The translations under genes and the position numbers were made by a program. A model generated the notes under the pieces. The model was not told the origin of the DNA. It did no database searches and saw nothing but the letters and a program-made list of their open reading frames with translations. Positions 1 to 7,362 of a stretch of DNA of 37,442 bases are shown piece after piece (position 1 is the first letter of the stretch; each line of letters begins with the position of its first letter). The stretch is from positions 1 through 37,442 of the IMG/VR virus record IMGVR_UViG_3300007735_000692; one strand, 5' to 3'. The stretch is from a virus.

Positions 1-325
<325 letters not shown>

Positions 326-346
326 GGCGTGTTGTCTCCGGTGTGG

Positions 347-571
347 TTACTGGGCGGTAATCTGGCAGTAGTCGATGCAGTCATAACGATGGCCGACTGC
401 CATATATAAAGACTTTTCGGACGCGCGGAAAATCGGACGGCCAGCGTCTGCAAATTGCTGAGCAGTTTTCGGGGTTACTTTAGTAACACGCAACGGGGTG
501 CCGACATAGATAGTCTTACCGGATGCCAGCGCGTCAGTAATCCACGACAGAATTTCGGCGGGGTTTTTCAT
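347..571 (-). CDS. Small early protein, unknown function (74 aa)
   Basis: This is a short leftward gene between the zinc-binding gene and the 568-771 gene. Its ATG overlaps the upstream stop codon (ATGA), which supports translational coupling and a real start. The protein is soluble-looking, with no membrane segment. A central Lys-Thr-Ile-Tyr-Val stretch suggests beta strands. I do not recognise a family. Its position in an early operon of small genes suggests host take-over or a regulatory role, but this is inference only. Confidence 0.65.
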   Translation of the reverse strand: MKNPAEILSWITDALASGKTIYVGTPLRVTKVTPKTAQQFADAGRPIFRASEKSLYMAVGHRYDCIDYCQITAQ

Positions 572-771
572 GAGCGCACCGCCTTGGCGATACCGTTAAA
601 GGCACGCCAGTAGTCCATAGCGTTGCGATAGTCATCGCACCGGATCCGGTCGTATACCTCACCGGCATCGGTGCGAATCGTTACCGTAATCATGCCATTG
701 TGATATTGCCGTTCAAAGGATGTTGTCCAACCGTTACGGTGTGACTTGAATTTATCGCGAATTGTTTTCAT
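568..771 (-). CDS. Small early protein, unknown function (67 aa)
   Basis: This is the first gene of the leftward operon after the divergent control region. The start at 771 is preceded by CTGGAG (about 8 bases away), a good Shine-Dalgarno site. The protein is basic at the N-terminus with an alternating polar/hydrophobic middle, consistent with a small alpha/beta fold. No motif is recognised. Being promoter-proximal to the candidate promoter at 807-833, it should be among the first products made. Confidence 0.65.
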   Translation of the reverse strand: MKTIRDKFKSHRNGWTTSFERQYHNGMITVTIRTDAGEVYDRIRCDDYRNAMDYWRAFNGIAKAVRS

Positions 772-806
772 GTCAGTAACTCCAGGCGTGTTGTCGATGT
801 GTGCAG

Positions 807-833
807 ATTAAACGCGCGCGCGTAGGCTGTCAA
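807..833 (-). promoter_or_regulatory. Candidate sigma70-like promoter for leftward early operon
   Basis: On the minus strand there is a perfect TTGACA -35 box (plus positions 828-833). It is followed after 15 bases by TTTAAT (807-812), or after 17 bases by the weaker TAATCT. The -10 lies about 35 bases upstream of the ATG at 771. The spacer is a run of alternating C and G. The location is right for driving the small-gene operon. The spacing ambiguity lowers confidence. Confidence 0.5.
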
Positions 834-839
834 GCATTT

Positions 840-869
840 CTTTACATAGACGCTTGTCAAAATGTAAAG
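840..869. promoter_or_regulatory. Candidate operator: 8-bp inverted repeat CTTTACAT/ATGTAAAG
   Basis: CTTTACAT (840-847) and its exact complement ATGTAAAG (862-869) are separated by 14 bases, just upstream of the -35 box of the leftward promoter. The spacer contains a second TTGACA-like box on the minus strand. The centre-to-centre distance of about 22 bases (two helical turns) suits a dimeric regulator. The regulator is unknown. Confidence 0.35.
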
Positions 870-884
870 CATTTTCGGGCAAGG

Positions 885-1284
885 TTGTGGGCATTGTGGG
901 TCAGATTGTGGGTCACGGAATCGGGGAGAATTGCCCACGCTCAAATGCCTGAAAACATAGGGCGGGATATGACTTGTGGGCATTGTGGGTCATCTCTTTA
1001 TCTTTAAGTTAAGAAAGAAATACTACTGTATAAACATACAGCTCGTACCAGGTGGAGCGCATTTCGTTGGAGCCGCTCCGATTTTTTTTCCGTGACCATT
1101 TGACCCACATGACCCACAAATCGCCCATGCCCCCCGATTTGTGGGCAATGTGGGCAATCGAAAACAAATTGCCCACATTGCCCACAACTGCAACGGCCAA
1201 AGAATTGCCCACATGACCCACACGCTAGGCGGCTAGCAGCCGGGGGGCGCGTAGCCGTTGCCCACATTGCCCACGCTGCCCACC
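885..1284. repeat. Array of 9-bp TTGCCCACA / TGTGGGCAA doublets (iteron-like)
   Basis: Seven exact TGTGGG sites (starting 886, 895, 907, 975, 984, 1140, 1149) and seven CCCACA sites (1104, 1113, 1172, 1181, 1208, 1217, 1261) lie within 400 bases, plus near copies at 934, 1270 and 1279. Most occur as pairs spaced exactly 9 bases apart. The 19-base unit at 885-903 is repeated at 974-992. Orientation flips along the array. Such clustered short repeats in a divergent gene-free region are typical of replication origins, packaging sites or multi-site operators; the sequence does not decide which. Confidence 0.85.
1139..1187. repeat. Perfect 19-bp inverted repeat within the 9-bp array
   Basis: The left arm (1139-1157) and right arm (1169-1187) are exact reverse complements over 19 bases, with an 11-base A-rich loop. 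Each arm is one head-to-tail doublet of the 9-bp unit. As DNA it could extrude as a cruciform or be bound by a dimer of dimers. As RNA it would be a very stable hairpin in either direction. It lacks a downstream T-run, so it is not a typical terminator. Confidence 0.85.
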
Positions 1285-1420
1285 GCGCCCAGGCTGGATG
1301 CAAATGATTCTCGTTTGCAACTGAGGGGGTGGGCCGGCCCGCGCGTGGCCTGTACCTGGTACGGAGGGGTTGCACAAAATTTTTTTTATTTTTTAACCAC
1401 CAACCCGTAAGCCAAAACCT

Positions 1421-1620
1421 TATGCTAATCTTGCGTGGCGATGTCTGACGTGATGCGCACGTAGCGACCGGGAGGTAGCTGAAGGGGTTATGAGCCCCAC
1501 CATCTAAGGCAATCTCCGCCCCGGCACACAGGCCACACGGTTGTTGTGGATTGCGGCCTCCCGGCAGGACAATCCTGCACATCGCTTGTCTTTTGCTTAC
1601 ATGAAAGGTAGTGTTGCGAC
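1421..1620 (+). ncRNA. Candidate structured RNA / leader upstream of terminase genes
   Basis: Bases 1438-1585 hold nested complementary arms. P1 is GCGATGT (1438-1444) with ACATCGC (1579-1585). There is a hairpin ACGTG/CACGT (1448-1462). P2 is CCGGGAGG (1468-1475) with CCTCCCGG (1557-1564), enclosing a hairpin GGGGTT/AGCCCC (1484-1498) and P4 GCAATC (1509-1514) with GATTGC (1549-1554), which itself encloses a CACA/TGTG stem. The last hairpin is CAGGA/TCCTG (1565-1577). All fit one non-crossing closed junction. A -10-like TATGCT at 1421-1426 would start RNA near P1, but no clear -35 is seen. I do not recognise a known RNA class. It could be an independent RNA, a terminase leader, or a DNA packaging structure. 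Confidence 0.45.
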
Positions 1621-2097
1621 ATGTTCAAATCGCTTCCGCACGCGCCACGGCAACTGAACGCTACTGAGGCGCGGCTACAGGCTATTTATGACGCAGCGGC
1701 CCTCGGGCTAAGAGGTGATAGTCTTGCCCTAGCGGCGGGGCTGTTGCCGGCGGAGTACCGGCGGTTGTGTCAGATGGACCCGCTCGCTGAGATGGCGGAG
1801 GCCAAAGGGCGTGCAGATAGTGAGTTTGAGGCCGCGAACCAACTGCGTGACGCGGCTCGCAATGGCGATTCAAAGGCTTCTTTGGCCATCCTTCAGCATG
1901 TGCACGGCTGGGTGGCGAAGCAACAGGTACAGGTCGATGTCAAGCAGCAGATCAGCGTCATCGCCGCGCTGCAAGAGGCAGAATCTCGCGTCATTGAAGG
2001 CCGAGTATTGCCGGATGAACCGGCTGCATTGACCCGCGCGCCCACCACGCTCGCTACCCGAGCCCTGACGGCAGAATATGCAACTTCCGATATATAG
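1621..2097 (+). CDS. terS: Terminase small subunit
   Basis: It recognises phage DNA and starts packaging with the large subunit. The 158-residue protein is mostly helical. Residues 12-50 look like a helix-turn-helix (an Ala-rich segment ending in AEYRRL), followed by a long amphipathic helical region and a Gly-Trp near residue 98. This is the layout of small terminases that bind DNA through the N-terminus and oligomerise through the middle. The assignment rests mainly on position, with its end overlapping the large terminase start by 20 bases. AAAGG at 1603-1607 is a rather distant ribosome site. The C-terminal 40 residues are low-complexity and may contact the large subunit. Confidence 0.75.
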   Translation: MFKSLPHAPRQLNATEARLQAIYDAAALGLRGDSLALAAGLLPAEYRRLCQMDPLAEMAEAKGRADSEFEAANQLRDAARNGDSKASLAILQHVHGWVAKQQVQVDVKQQISVIAALQEAESRVIEGRVLPDEPAALTRAPTTLATRALTAEYATSDI

Positions 2098-3607
2098 CCC
2101 CGAGGACGAGCAGCTACTGATGACTCGGCTGTGGTCGCCGAGCGTCAAGGACGACCCCGAGGCGTTCGTGCTGTTTGCGTTCCCGTGGGGGCAGAAGGGC
2201 ACGCCGCTGGAGAACTTCAGCGGGCCGCGCAAGTGGCAGCGCGAGGTGCTGCGCAAGGTAGCCGCTCACATCGCCCGCAACAAGAACGCGACGGGGTACG
2301 ACGTGCTGCGCATGGCGACGGCCTCGGGGCGCGGCATCGGTAAGTCGGCGTTGGTGTCTTGGCTGATCCTGTGGATGCTATCAACGCGCATAGGCTCGAC
2401 TATCATCGTGTCGGCTAACTCGGAGGCCCAGCTACGCTCGGTCACTTGGGCCGAGGTGACTAAGTGGCTCTCGCTGCTGCTCAACAGTCATTGGTTTGAG
2501 GTGTCGGCGACGCGGGTGATGCCGGCCAAGTGGCTCGCGGAGATCGTCGAACGCGACCTGAAGAAGGGCACGCGGTACTGGTCGGTTGAGGGGCGGCTGT
2601 GGTCGGAGGAGAACCCCGACGCGTACGCCGGTGTCCACAACTTCGACGGTGTGATGGTCATATTCGACGAAGCGTCGGGTATACCGGACCCCATCTGGTC
2701 GGTGACGGCGGGCTTCTTTACGGAGAACACGCCTAATCGCTTCTGGCTCGCCTTCAGTAACCCACGACGCAACGAGGGGTATTTTTATGAGTGTTTCAAC
2801 GCGAAAAGGGAATTCTGGCAAACGCAAAACATCGACGCGCGCCAAGTTGAAGATACGGATAAAGCCGTCTACGAGCAGATCATCGCCGAGTATGGAGCAG
2901 ATAGTAGCCAGGCTAAAGTCGAGGTCTACGGAGAGTTCCCTTCCGACGGAGACGACCAGTTCATTGCTCCGCGAATTGTGGACGAGGCTGTGGCACGCGC
3001 CCGCTACAAGGATGAAACAGCTCCGCGAGTCATTGGGGTGGACCCCGCACGATCCGGCGCCGACAGCACCGTCATCGTCGTCCGACAAGGGCGCGACATC
3101 GTAGCAATCAAGCGCTACCGGGGCGAGGACACTATGGCCACCGTCGGGCGCGTCATCGACGCGATCGAGGAGTACAACCCGGCGCTCACGGTCATTGACG
3201 AGGGCGGGCTCGGCTATGGCATACTTGACCGGCTGAAAGAGCAGAGGTATAAGGTTCGTGGGGTAAACTTTGGCTGGAAGGCCAAGAACCCCGTGATGTG
3301 GGGCAACAAGCGCGCCGAGATGTGGGGCGACATGCGGGAATGGCTACGCACGGCGAGCATCCCGTCTGATCGGCTACTCAAGTCGGACCTGTGCGGGCCA
3401 CACGTCAAGCCTAACTCGTCGGGGACAATCTTCTTGGAGGGCAAGAAGGAGATGAAGGCCAGAGGTCAAGCGTCGCCGGATGCGGCAGACGCGCTCGCCG
3501 TCACCTTCGCCTACCCGCTCGCAAGCCGTGAGGCACGCGACGCGCCAAGACGAGTCGTCTCCCGCCAGGGTGGCAACGGCATGGCAAGCAGTTGGATGGG
3601 AGCCTGA
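2078..3607 (+). CDS. terL: Terminase large subunit (ATPase-nuclease)
   Basis: This is the packaging motor that pumps DNA into the prohead and cuts it. The N-terminal ATPase has a Walker A motif GRGIGKSA (residues 84-91) and a Walker B segment VMVIFDEAS (about 192-200). The C-terminal RNase H-like nuclease shows VIGVDPARSGAD (318-329), DEGG (374-377) and SPDAADALAVTF (466-477), which supply the metal-binding acidic residues. A length of 509 residues is normal for the family. The gene overlaps terS by 20 bases in another frame, suggesting coupled translation. Confidence 0.95.
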   Translation: MQLPIYSPEDEQLLMTRLWSPSVKDDPEAFVLFAFPWGQKGTPLENFSGPRKWQREVLRKVAAHIARNKNATGYDVLRMATASGRGIGKSALVSWLILWMLSTRIGSTIIVSANSEAQLRSVTWAEVTKWLSLLLNSHWFEVSATRVMPAKWLAEIVERDLKKGTRYWSVEGRLWSEENPDAYAGVHNFDGVMVIFDEASGIPDPIWSVTAGFFTENTPNRFWLAFSNPRRNEGYFYECFNAKREFWQTQNIDARQVEDTDKAVYEQIIAEYGADSSQAKVEVYGEFPSDGDDQFIAPRIVDEAVARARYKDETAPRVIGVDPARSGADSTVIVVRQGRDIVAIKRYRGEDTMATVGRVIDAIEEYNPALTVIDEGGLGYGILDRLKEQRYKVRGVNFGWKAKNPVMWGNKRAEMWGDMREWLRTASIPSDRLLKSDLCGPHVKPNSSGTIFLEGKKEMKARGQASPDAADALAVTFAYPLASREARDAPRRVVSRQGGNGMASSWMGA

Positions 3608-3870
3608 TGGCACGCAAGTCGGTCAGTCTGTCGGTGGGTCGGGGGGAGAAACAGCCTGTTTCTAAGGGCGCGGGCTTGACGGCTAAGGGCCGAGCCAAGT
3701 ACAACCGCGAGACGGGCAGTAAGCTCAAGGCGCCAGCGCCCAGCCCCAAGACTAAGGCGGACGCGGGGCGTAAAAAGTCGTTCTGTGCGCGCATGAAGGG
3801 CGTAGTGGCCAAGGCCAAGGGGCCGGCTGAACGAGCAAAGGCGTCGCTTAGACGCTGGAAGTGTGGCTAA
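3607..3870 (+). CDS. Small Lys-rich phage protein (DUF6321-like)
   Basis: The protein has 87 residues. The start ATG shares its A with the terL stop (TGATG), which favours 3607 over the in-frame ATG 15 bases upstream. It is strongly basic, with a central KGAGLTAKGRAKYNRETGS segment and a C-terminal SFCARM...KASLRRWKC pattern. I associate this with the DUF6321 family of small phage proteins, from memory and not by search. It is the first of four tightly coupled small basic genes between terminase and portal. Nucleic-acid binding, or a virion role next to DNA, is plausible but unproven. Confidence 0.8.
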   Translation: MARKSVSLSVGRGEKQPVSKGAGLTAKGRAKYNRETGSKLKAPAPSPKTKADAGRKKSFCARMKGVVAKAKGPAERAKASLRRWKCG

Positions 3871-4025
3871 TGGCTAGTAATAAAGGTCTTTACGCGAACA
3901 TTAACGCTAAGCGGGCTCGCATTGCAGCCGGTAGTGGTGAGAAGATGCGCACACCGGGTAGTAAGGGGGCGCCGACCAATAAGGCGTTCCGTCAATCGGC
4001 CAAGACGGCCAAAAAGAGGAAGTAA
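3870..4025 (+). CDS. Small basic phage protein (51 aa)
   Basis: The ATG at 3870 overlaps the previous stop (TAATG), and the frame stays open to TAA at 4023-4025. The protein is very basic and Gly/Lys/Ala-rich, with an IAAGSGEKMRTPGSKGAPT core and a KKRK C-terminus. Similar short proteins recur beside terminases in aquatic phages, to my recollection. Function is unknown. The tight coupling to both neighbours makes it very likely to be translated. Confidence 0.75.
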   Translation: MASNKGLYANINAKRARIAAGSGEKMRTPGSKGAPTNKAFRQSAKTAKKRK

Positions 4026-4027
4026 TC

Positions 4028-4222
4028 ATGGCATACGGCCCTGTTGGCGTTTCTCGACGCGCTACTATTGGCAACATGTTGGCTCAGCCGTCAGGCGCGC
4101 CGGCTGCCCAGCAGCCTCGTATGCCGACGCCGCGTCGGCGCGTGTCTGAGGACATCATCCGCACGACGACGAACTTTCGCCCCTCGCCCATGCCGATGCG
4201 CGACCGGGGGAGACCCCGCTAA
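4028..4222 (+). CDS. Small Pro/Arg-rich protein, unknown function (64 aa)
   Basis: It starts two bases after the previous stop with AGAGGAAG just upstream, a good ribosome site. The protein is rich in Pro, Arg and Ala and looks largely disordered, ending in Arg-Gly-Arg-Pro-Arg. Its stop overlaps the next ATG by one base. It belongs to the cluster of small basic genes between terminase and portal. There is no recognised domain. Confidence 0.65.
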   Translation: MAYGPVGVSRRATIGNMLAQPSGAPAAQQPRMPTPRRRVSEDIIRTTTNFRPSPMPMRDRGRPR

Positions 4223-4362
4223 TGCCGCTCGTTAAGTCCGCAACCAAAGGTGCGTTCCGCAAGAACATTCGCGCCGAAGTAAATGCGGGTAAGCCTGTCA
4301 AGCAGGCCGTGGCGATCGCGTATGCGGTCAAGCGTAAGGCACAAGGTAAGAAGCGCAAATAA
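4222..4362 (+). CDS. Small Lys-rich protein (46 aa, DUF6496-like)
   Basis: The ATG overlaps the previous stop (TAATG), and the stop overlaps the portal ATG in the same way. It encodes a 46-residue basic protein with the pattern F-R-K-N-I-R-x-E-V-x-A-G-K-P-x-K-Q-A-V-A-I-A and a Lys/Arg C-terminus. This resembles the short DUF6496-type phage proteins that I recall beside portals. The repeated Gln-Ala-Val-Ala-Ile-Ala helix is characteristic. Function is unknown. Confidence 0.75.
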   Translation: MPLVKSATKGAFRKNIRAEVNAGKPVKQAVAIAYAVKRKAQGKKRK

Positions 4363-6530
4363 TGGCAAAAGACCCAACAGGGCTTAGGGGCGCCGCTCGC
4401 GTCGCCAACACGCCGACCAACCGGGGCAAAGCCTCCCGCGACCCAGCCGATGTACTGGCCACGGCGCGTTCGCGCCTTACTATGGCCCTCTCGGCGTACT
4501 CTGATAGCCGCGAAGACGAGCTGGATGACCTGCGTTTCATGGCAGGCTCGCCGGACAATCAGTGGCAGTGGCCCCAAGACGTGTTGGCGACGCGCGGCTC
4601 GGTGCAAGGACAGACGGTCAATGCGCGTCCGTGCCTGACCATCAACAAGCTGCCGCAGCACGTGCGGCAAGTGACCAACGATCAGCGGCAGAACCGGCCA
4701 TCTGGCAAGGTCATCCCCGTTGATGACAAGGCGGACATTGAGGTCGCTGAGATATTTGACGGAATTGTCCGTCATATTGAGTACATTTCGGATGCGGATG
4801 TAGCCTACGACACCGCGTGCGACAACCAGGTCACTTACGGCGAAGGGTATTTCCGCATTTTGACGGAATACTGCGACGAAAATACGTTCGATCAAGACCT
4901 TCGCATAGGCCGTATCCGAAATAGCTTCAGTGTGTACATGGACCCGACCATCCAAGACCCTTGTGGCGCGGATGCGGAGTGGTGTTTCATCACCGAGGAC
5001 ATCCCGAAAGCCGATTTTGAGCGTATGTACCCCGATTCAGAGCCGATTTCGTCGGTTTTGCAGCGCGGTGTAGGCGATCAGGCGCTGTCGCAGTGGATTA
5101 ACGAGAATACGGTCCGTATTGCGGAGTATTTCTACAAAGAACACACCCGCGAGACGCTGAATCTGTATGCCGGCAACCAAACGGCGTTTGACGGGTCGCC
5201 CGAAGCGCAAGAGCTGGAGATGCTCGGCCTTCAGCCGATCCGCAAGCGCGAAGTTGACGTAAAACGCGTCAAATGGGTCAAGACTAACGGCTACGAAATT
5301 CTTGAAGAACAGGAATGGCTGGGTAAATGGATTCCGGTCATTCGTGTAATCGGTAACGAGTTTGAAGTTGAAGGCCGCATGTACGTGTCGGGACTTGTGC
5401 GTAACGCCAAGGACGCCCAGCGCATGTACAACTACTGGGTGTCGCAGGAAGCAGAGATGCTGGCCTTGGCGCCCAAGGCGCCGTTCATCGGCTATGGCGG
5501 CCAGTTTGAAGGCTACGAACAGCAATGGAAGACGGCCAACACGACAAACTGGCCGTACCTAGAAGTTAATCCCGACGTGACAGACGGTCAGGGCGCAGTC
5601 CTGCCGCTGCCACAACGTGCCCCACCGCCGCTTGCCCAGACGGGCTTGATCCAGGCGAAGATGGGCGCTGCCGACGACATCAAGGCCGCGACCGGCCAGT
5701 ACGATGCCAGCCTCGGTATGCGGTCCAATGAGCGCACGGGTCGGGCCATCTTGGCGCGTGAACGGCAAGGCGACACAGGCACTTATCATTTTGTAGACAA
5801 CCTAGCTCGTGCTATTCGCTATGGGACGCGCCAACTCGTTGATTTGATCCCGAAGATTTACGATACCCAGCGTATCGCGCGAATCGTCGGCATCGACGGA
5901 GAGACCGCAACGGTCAAAATCAACCCGATGCAGGCTGAGCCTGTCCGTCGGTTGATGAACGAGACGGGCATCGTGATTGAGAAGATTTACAACCCGTCTG
6001 TCGGTAAGTACGACGTTGCGGTCACGACCGGTCCGTCCTACGCGACCAAGCGCCAAGAGGCGATGGACGCGATGGGGCAGATTTTGCAGGCCAACCCGAA
6101 CTTGTGGCAGGTTGCAGGCGACTTGTTCGTCAAGAACATGGACTGGCCGGGCGCGCAAGAAATCAGCAAACGGCTCCAGAAGGTCATTGATCCGAAGCTC
6201 TTGGCGGACGAGGAAGACCCGGCGCTCCAGGCTGCCCAGCAGCAGATGGAGGTTATGGGGCAAGAAATGCAGATGATGCAAGAGATGCTCCAGCGCGTGC
6301 AGCAGTCTATGGAAGCCCGCGAGGTGCAAATCAAGGAGTTTGAGGCAGAGGTCAAGGCGTATAGCGCTGAGACCGATCGCATCAAGGCGGTCGAAAGCGG
6401 CTTGAATGAGCAGCAGATTCAGGACATCATAATGGGCACTTTGGCCGGTATGATGAACAACGGCGAGCTTGTGTCGCCAACCGCCCAACGGACAATGCCT
6501 GAAATGGGCACGGAGTTACCGCCGCAATGA
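4362..6530 (+). CDS. Portal protein (P22 gp1-like)
   Basis: It forms the dodecameric ring at the head vertex through which DNA enters and leaves and to which the tail attaches. The length of 722 residues is close to the P22 portal (725). The early region has the QWPQDV...RPCLTINKLPQHVRQVTNDQRQNRP pattern typical of P22-type portals, then an IEYISDADVAYDTACDNQVTYGEGYFR block. The last 120 residues are Gln/Met/Glu-rich and predicted helical, like the long barrel helices of P22 portal. The start overlaps the preceding stop by one base; the stop overlaps the next gene by four. Confidence 0.95.
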   Translation: MAKDPTGLRGAARVANTPTNRGKASRDPADVLATARSRLTMALSAYSDSREDELDDLRFMAGSPDNQWQWPQDVLATRGSVQGQTVNARPCLTINKLPQHVRQVTNDQRQNRPSGKVIPVDDKADIEVAEIFDGIVRHIEYISDADVAYDTACDNQVTYGEGYFRILTEYCDENTFDQDLRIGRIRNSFSVYMDPTIQDPCGADAEWCFITEDIPKADFERMYPDSEPISSVLQRGVGDQALSQWINENTVRIAEYFYKEHTRETLNLYAGNQTAFDGSPEAQELEMLGLQPIRKREVDVKRVKWVKTNGYEILEEQEWLGKWIPVIRVIGNEFEVEGRMYVSGLVRNAKDAQRMYNYWVSQEAEMLALAPKAPFIGYGGQFEGYEQQWKTANTTNWPYLEVNPDVTDGQGAVLPLPQRAPPPLAQTGLIQAKMGAADDIKAATGQYDASLGMRSNERTGRAILARERQGDTGTYHFVDNLARAIRYGTRQLVDLIPKIYDTQRIARIVGIDGETATVKINPMQAEPVRRLMNETGIVIEKIYNPSVGKYDVAVTTGPSYATKRQEAMDAMGQILQANPNLWQVAGDLFVKNMDWPGAQEISKRLQKVIDPKLLADEEDPALQAAQQQMEVMGQEMQMMQEMLQRVQQSMEAREVQIKEFEAEVKAYSAETDRIKAVESGLNEQQIQDIIMGTLAGMMNNGELVSPTAQRTMPEMGTELPPQ

Positions 6531-6889
6531 AACCAGCAGATTTTGTCGGGCACCTATTCCTAGCGCGGGATGTCACCCATTCGGTGCATCTCAATACGCG
6601 CAGCTATGCTAAGCACAAAGCTCTGGGATCGTTTTACGACAAGGTAATAGATTTGGCGGACTCGTTCGCGGAGGCTTATCAGGGTCGCCACGGCTTGATT
6701 GGCCCGATTACGTTGCAATCGGCCAAGAAAACCGGCAACGTAACTGAGTTTTTGCAGGAGTCTTTGGCCGAAATTGAAGCCAATCGCTACAAGTTTTGTG
6801 ACGAAGACGAAACAGCAATTCAGAACATTATTGACGAAATTGTGGCTCTTTATCTGAGCACTTTGTATAAATTGCGCTTTTTAGCGTGA
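6527..6889 (+). CDS. DUF5856-type helical protein (Dps/ferritin-like)
   Basis: This 120-residue all-helical protein begins in a 4-base overlap with the portal gene (ATGA). The segment around residues 10-55 (HLFLARDVTHSVHLNT...HKALGSFYDKVIDLADSFAEAYQGRHG) matches the four-helix-bundle family that I know as DUF5856, in which spaced His, Asp and Glu residues recall Dps/ferritin folds. No biochemical role is established to my knowledge. Its place among head genes suggests a virion-associated or assembly function. Confidence 0.7.
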   Translation: MKPADFVGHLFLARDVTHSVHLNTRSYAKHKALGSFYDKVIDLADSFAEAYQGRHGLIGPITLQSAKKTGNVTEFLQESLAEIEANRYKFCDEDETAIQNIIDEIVALYLSTLYKLRFLA

Positions 6890-6898
6890 GGGTAAAGC

Positions 6899-7201
6899 AT
6901 GGAACTTCTTAATCCGATGGCCGATGCCGTATACCCCGGTCGTACGGTAGCGTACACGGGCACCGCCGGCTCTACGGCGACTTGGCAGTCCGGCCCGCAG
7001 GGCGTAGTGGTATGGTGTACGTCAGCCGCGTACGTGGTCGTGGGTGAGGGCGTGACGGCAACAACTTCCAGCACTCCGATCCCGGCCAACACGCCAATTC
7101 CGTTCATCGTGCCGCAGGGCACTGGCGCGCCCTGGCGAGTGAGTGCCATTCGCGTGACGGCTGACGGCGACTTGTACGCCAAGCCCATCAACATCCGATG
7201 A
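6899..7201 (+). CDS. Putative minor structural protein (100 aa)
   Basis: The gene is preceded by a GAGGGT ribosome site. The protein is Gly/Thr/Val-rich with a strongly beta-prone sequence, consistent with a small jelly-roll or Ig-like fold used for head decoration. It ends in an ATGA overlap with the next gene. There is no recognised domain. A structural role is inferred from composition and from position between portal and scaffold. Confidence 0.65.
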   Translation: MELLNPMADAVYPGRTVAYTGTAGSTATWQSGPQGVVVWCTSAAYVVVGEGVTATTSSTPIPANTPIPFIVPQGTGAPWRVSAIRVTADGDLYAKPINIR

Positions 7202-7359
7202 GCTTCGGAGTTGGCTTGCGAAATGCGGTCGGGCTAGGGCTCGGCGGCATTGCTTCGTTTTTGACGGGCTACGCAAGCGACGTGATATTTGGCAATTTGG
7301 AAACCGAAAACGGCGAAAACTTGGTGCAAGAGAACGGCGGCTTGCTGCTGCTGGAGTAA
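7198..7359 (+). CDS. Small Gly-rich protein (53 aa)
   Basis: It starts inside the previous stop (ATGA) and ends at TAA 7357-7359. The first 33 residues are Gly/Leu/Ala-rich and could form one membrane-active helix. The C-terminus carries the repeated motif Glu-Asn-Gly (ENGENLVQENGG) and ends in LLLLE. The Gln-Glu-Asn-Gly-Gly-Leu ending occurs in many phage structural proteins. Function is unknown; coupling to neighbours supports expression. Confidence 0.6.
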   Translation: MSFGVGLRNAVGLGLGGIASFLTGYASDVIFGNLETENGENLVQENGGLLLLE

Positions 7360-7362
7360 GAC

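Noticed and set aside
801-1007. Open frame of 68 residues on the plus strand in the control region
   Set aside because: It covers the early promoter and the first repeats, starts without a ribosome site and has no coding-like composition.
1445-1500. Hammerhead ribozyme
   Set aside because: CUGACGUGA resembles but does not match the CUGANGA core, and no GAAA partner or cleavage triplet is placed correctly.
1004-1582. Open frame on the minus strand of 192 residues with repeated Cys-x-x-Cys
   Set aside because: The cysteine pattern is a by-product of the 9-bp GTGGGCAAT-type repeat, all three frames give repeats, and the frame runs through the structured element; no ribosome site. Treated as non-coding.
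1438-1585. tRNA or tmRNA
   Set aside because: No acceptor-CCA logic, no T-loop GTTCGA, and arm sizes do not fit.
4155-4955. 266-residue minus-strand frame over the portal start
   Set aside because: Antisense to conserved portal and mini-genes; no family features.
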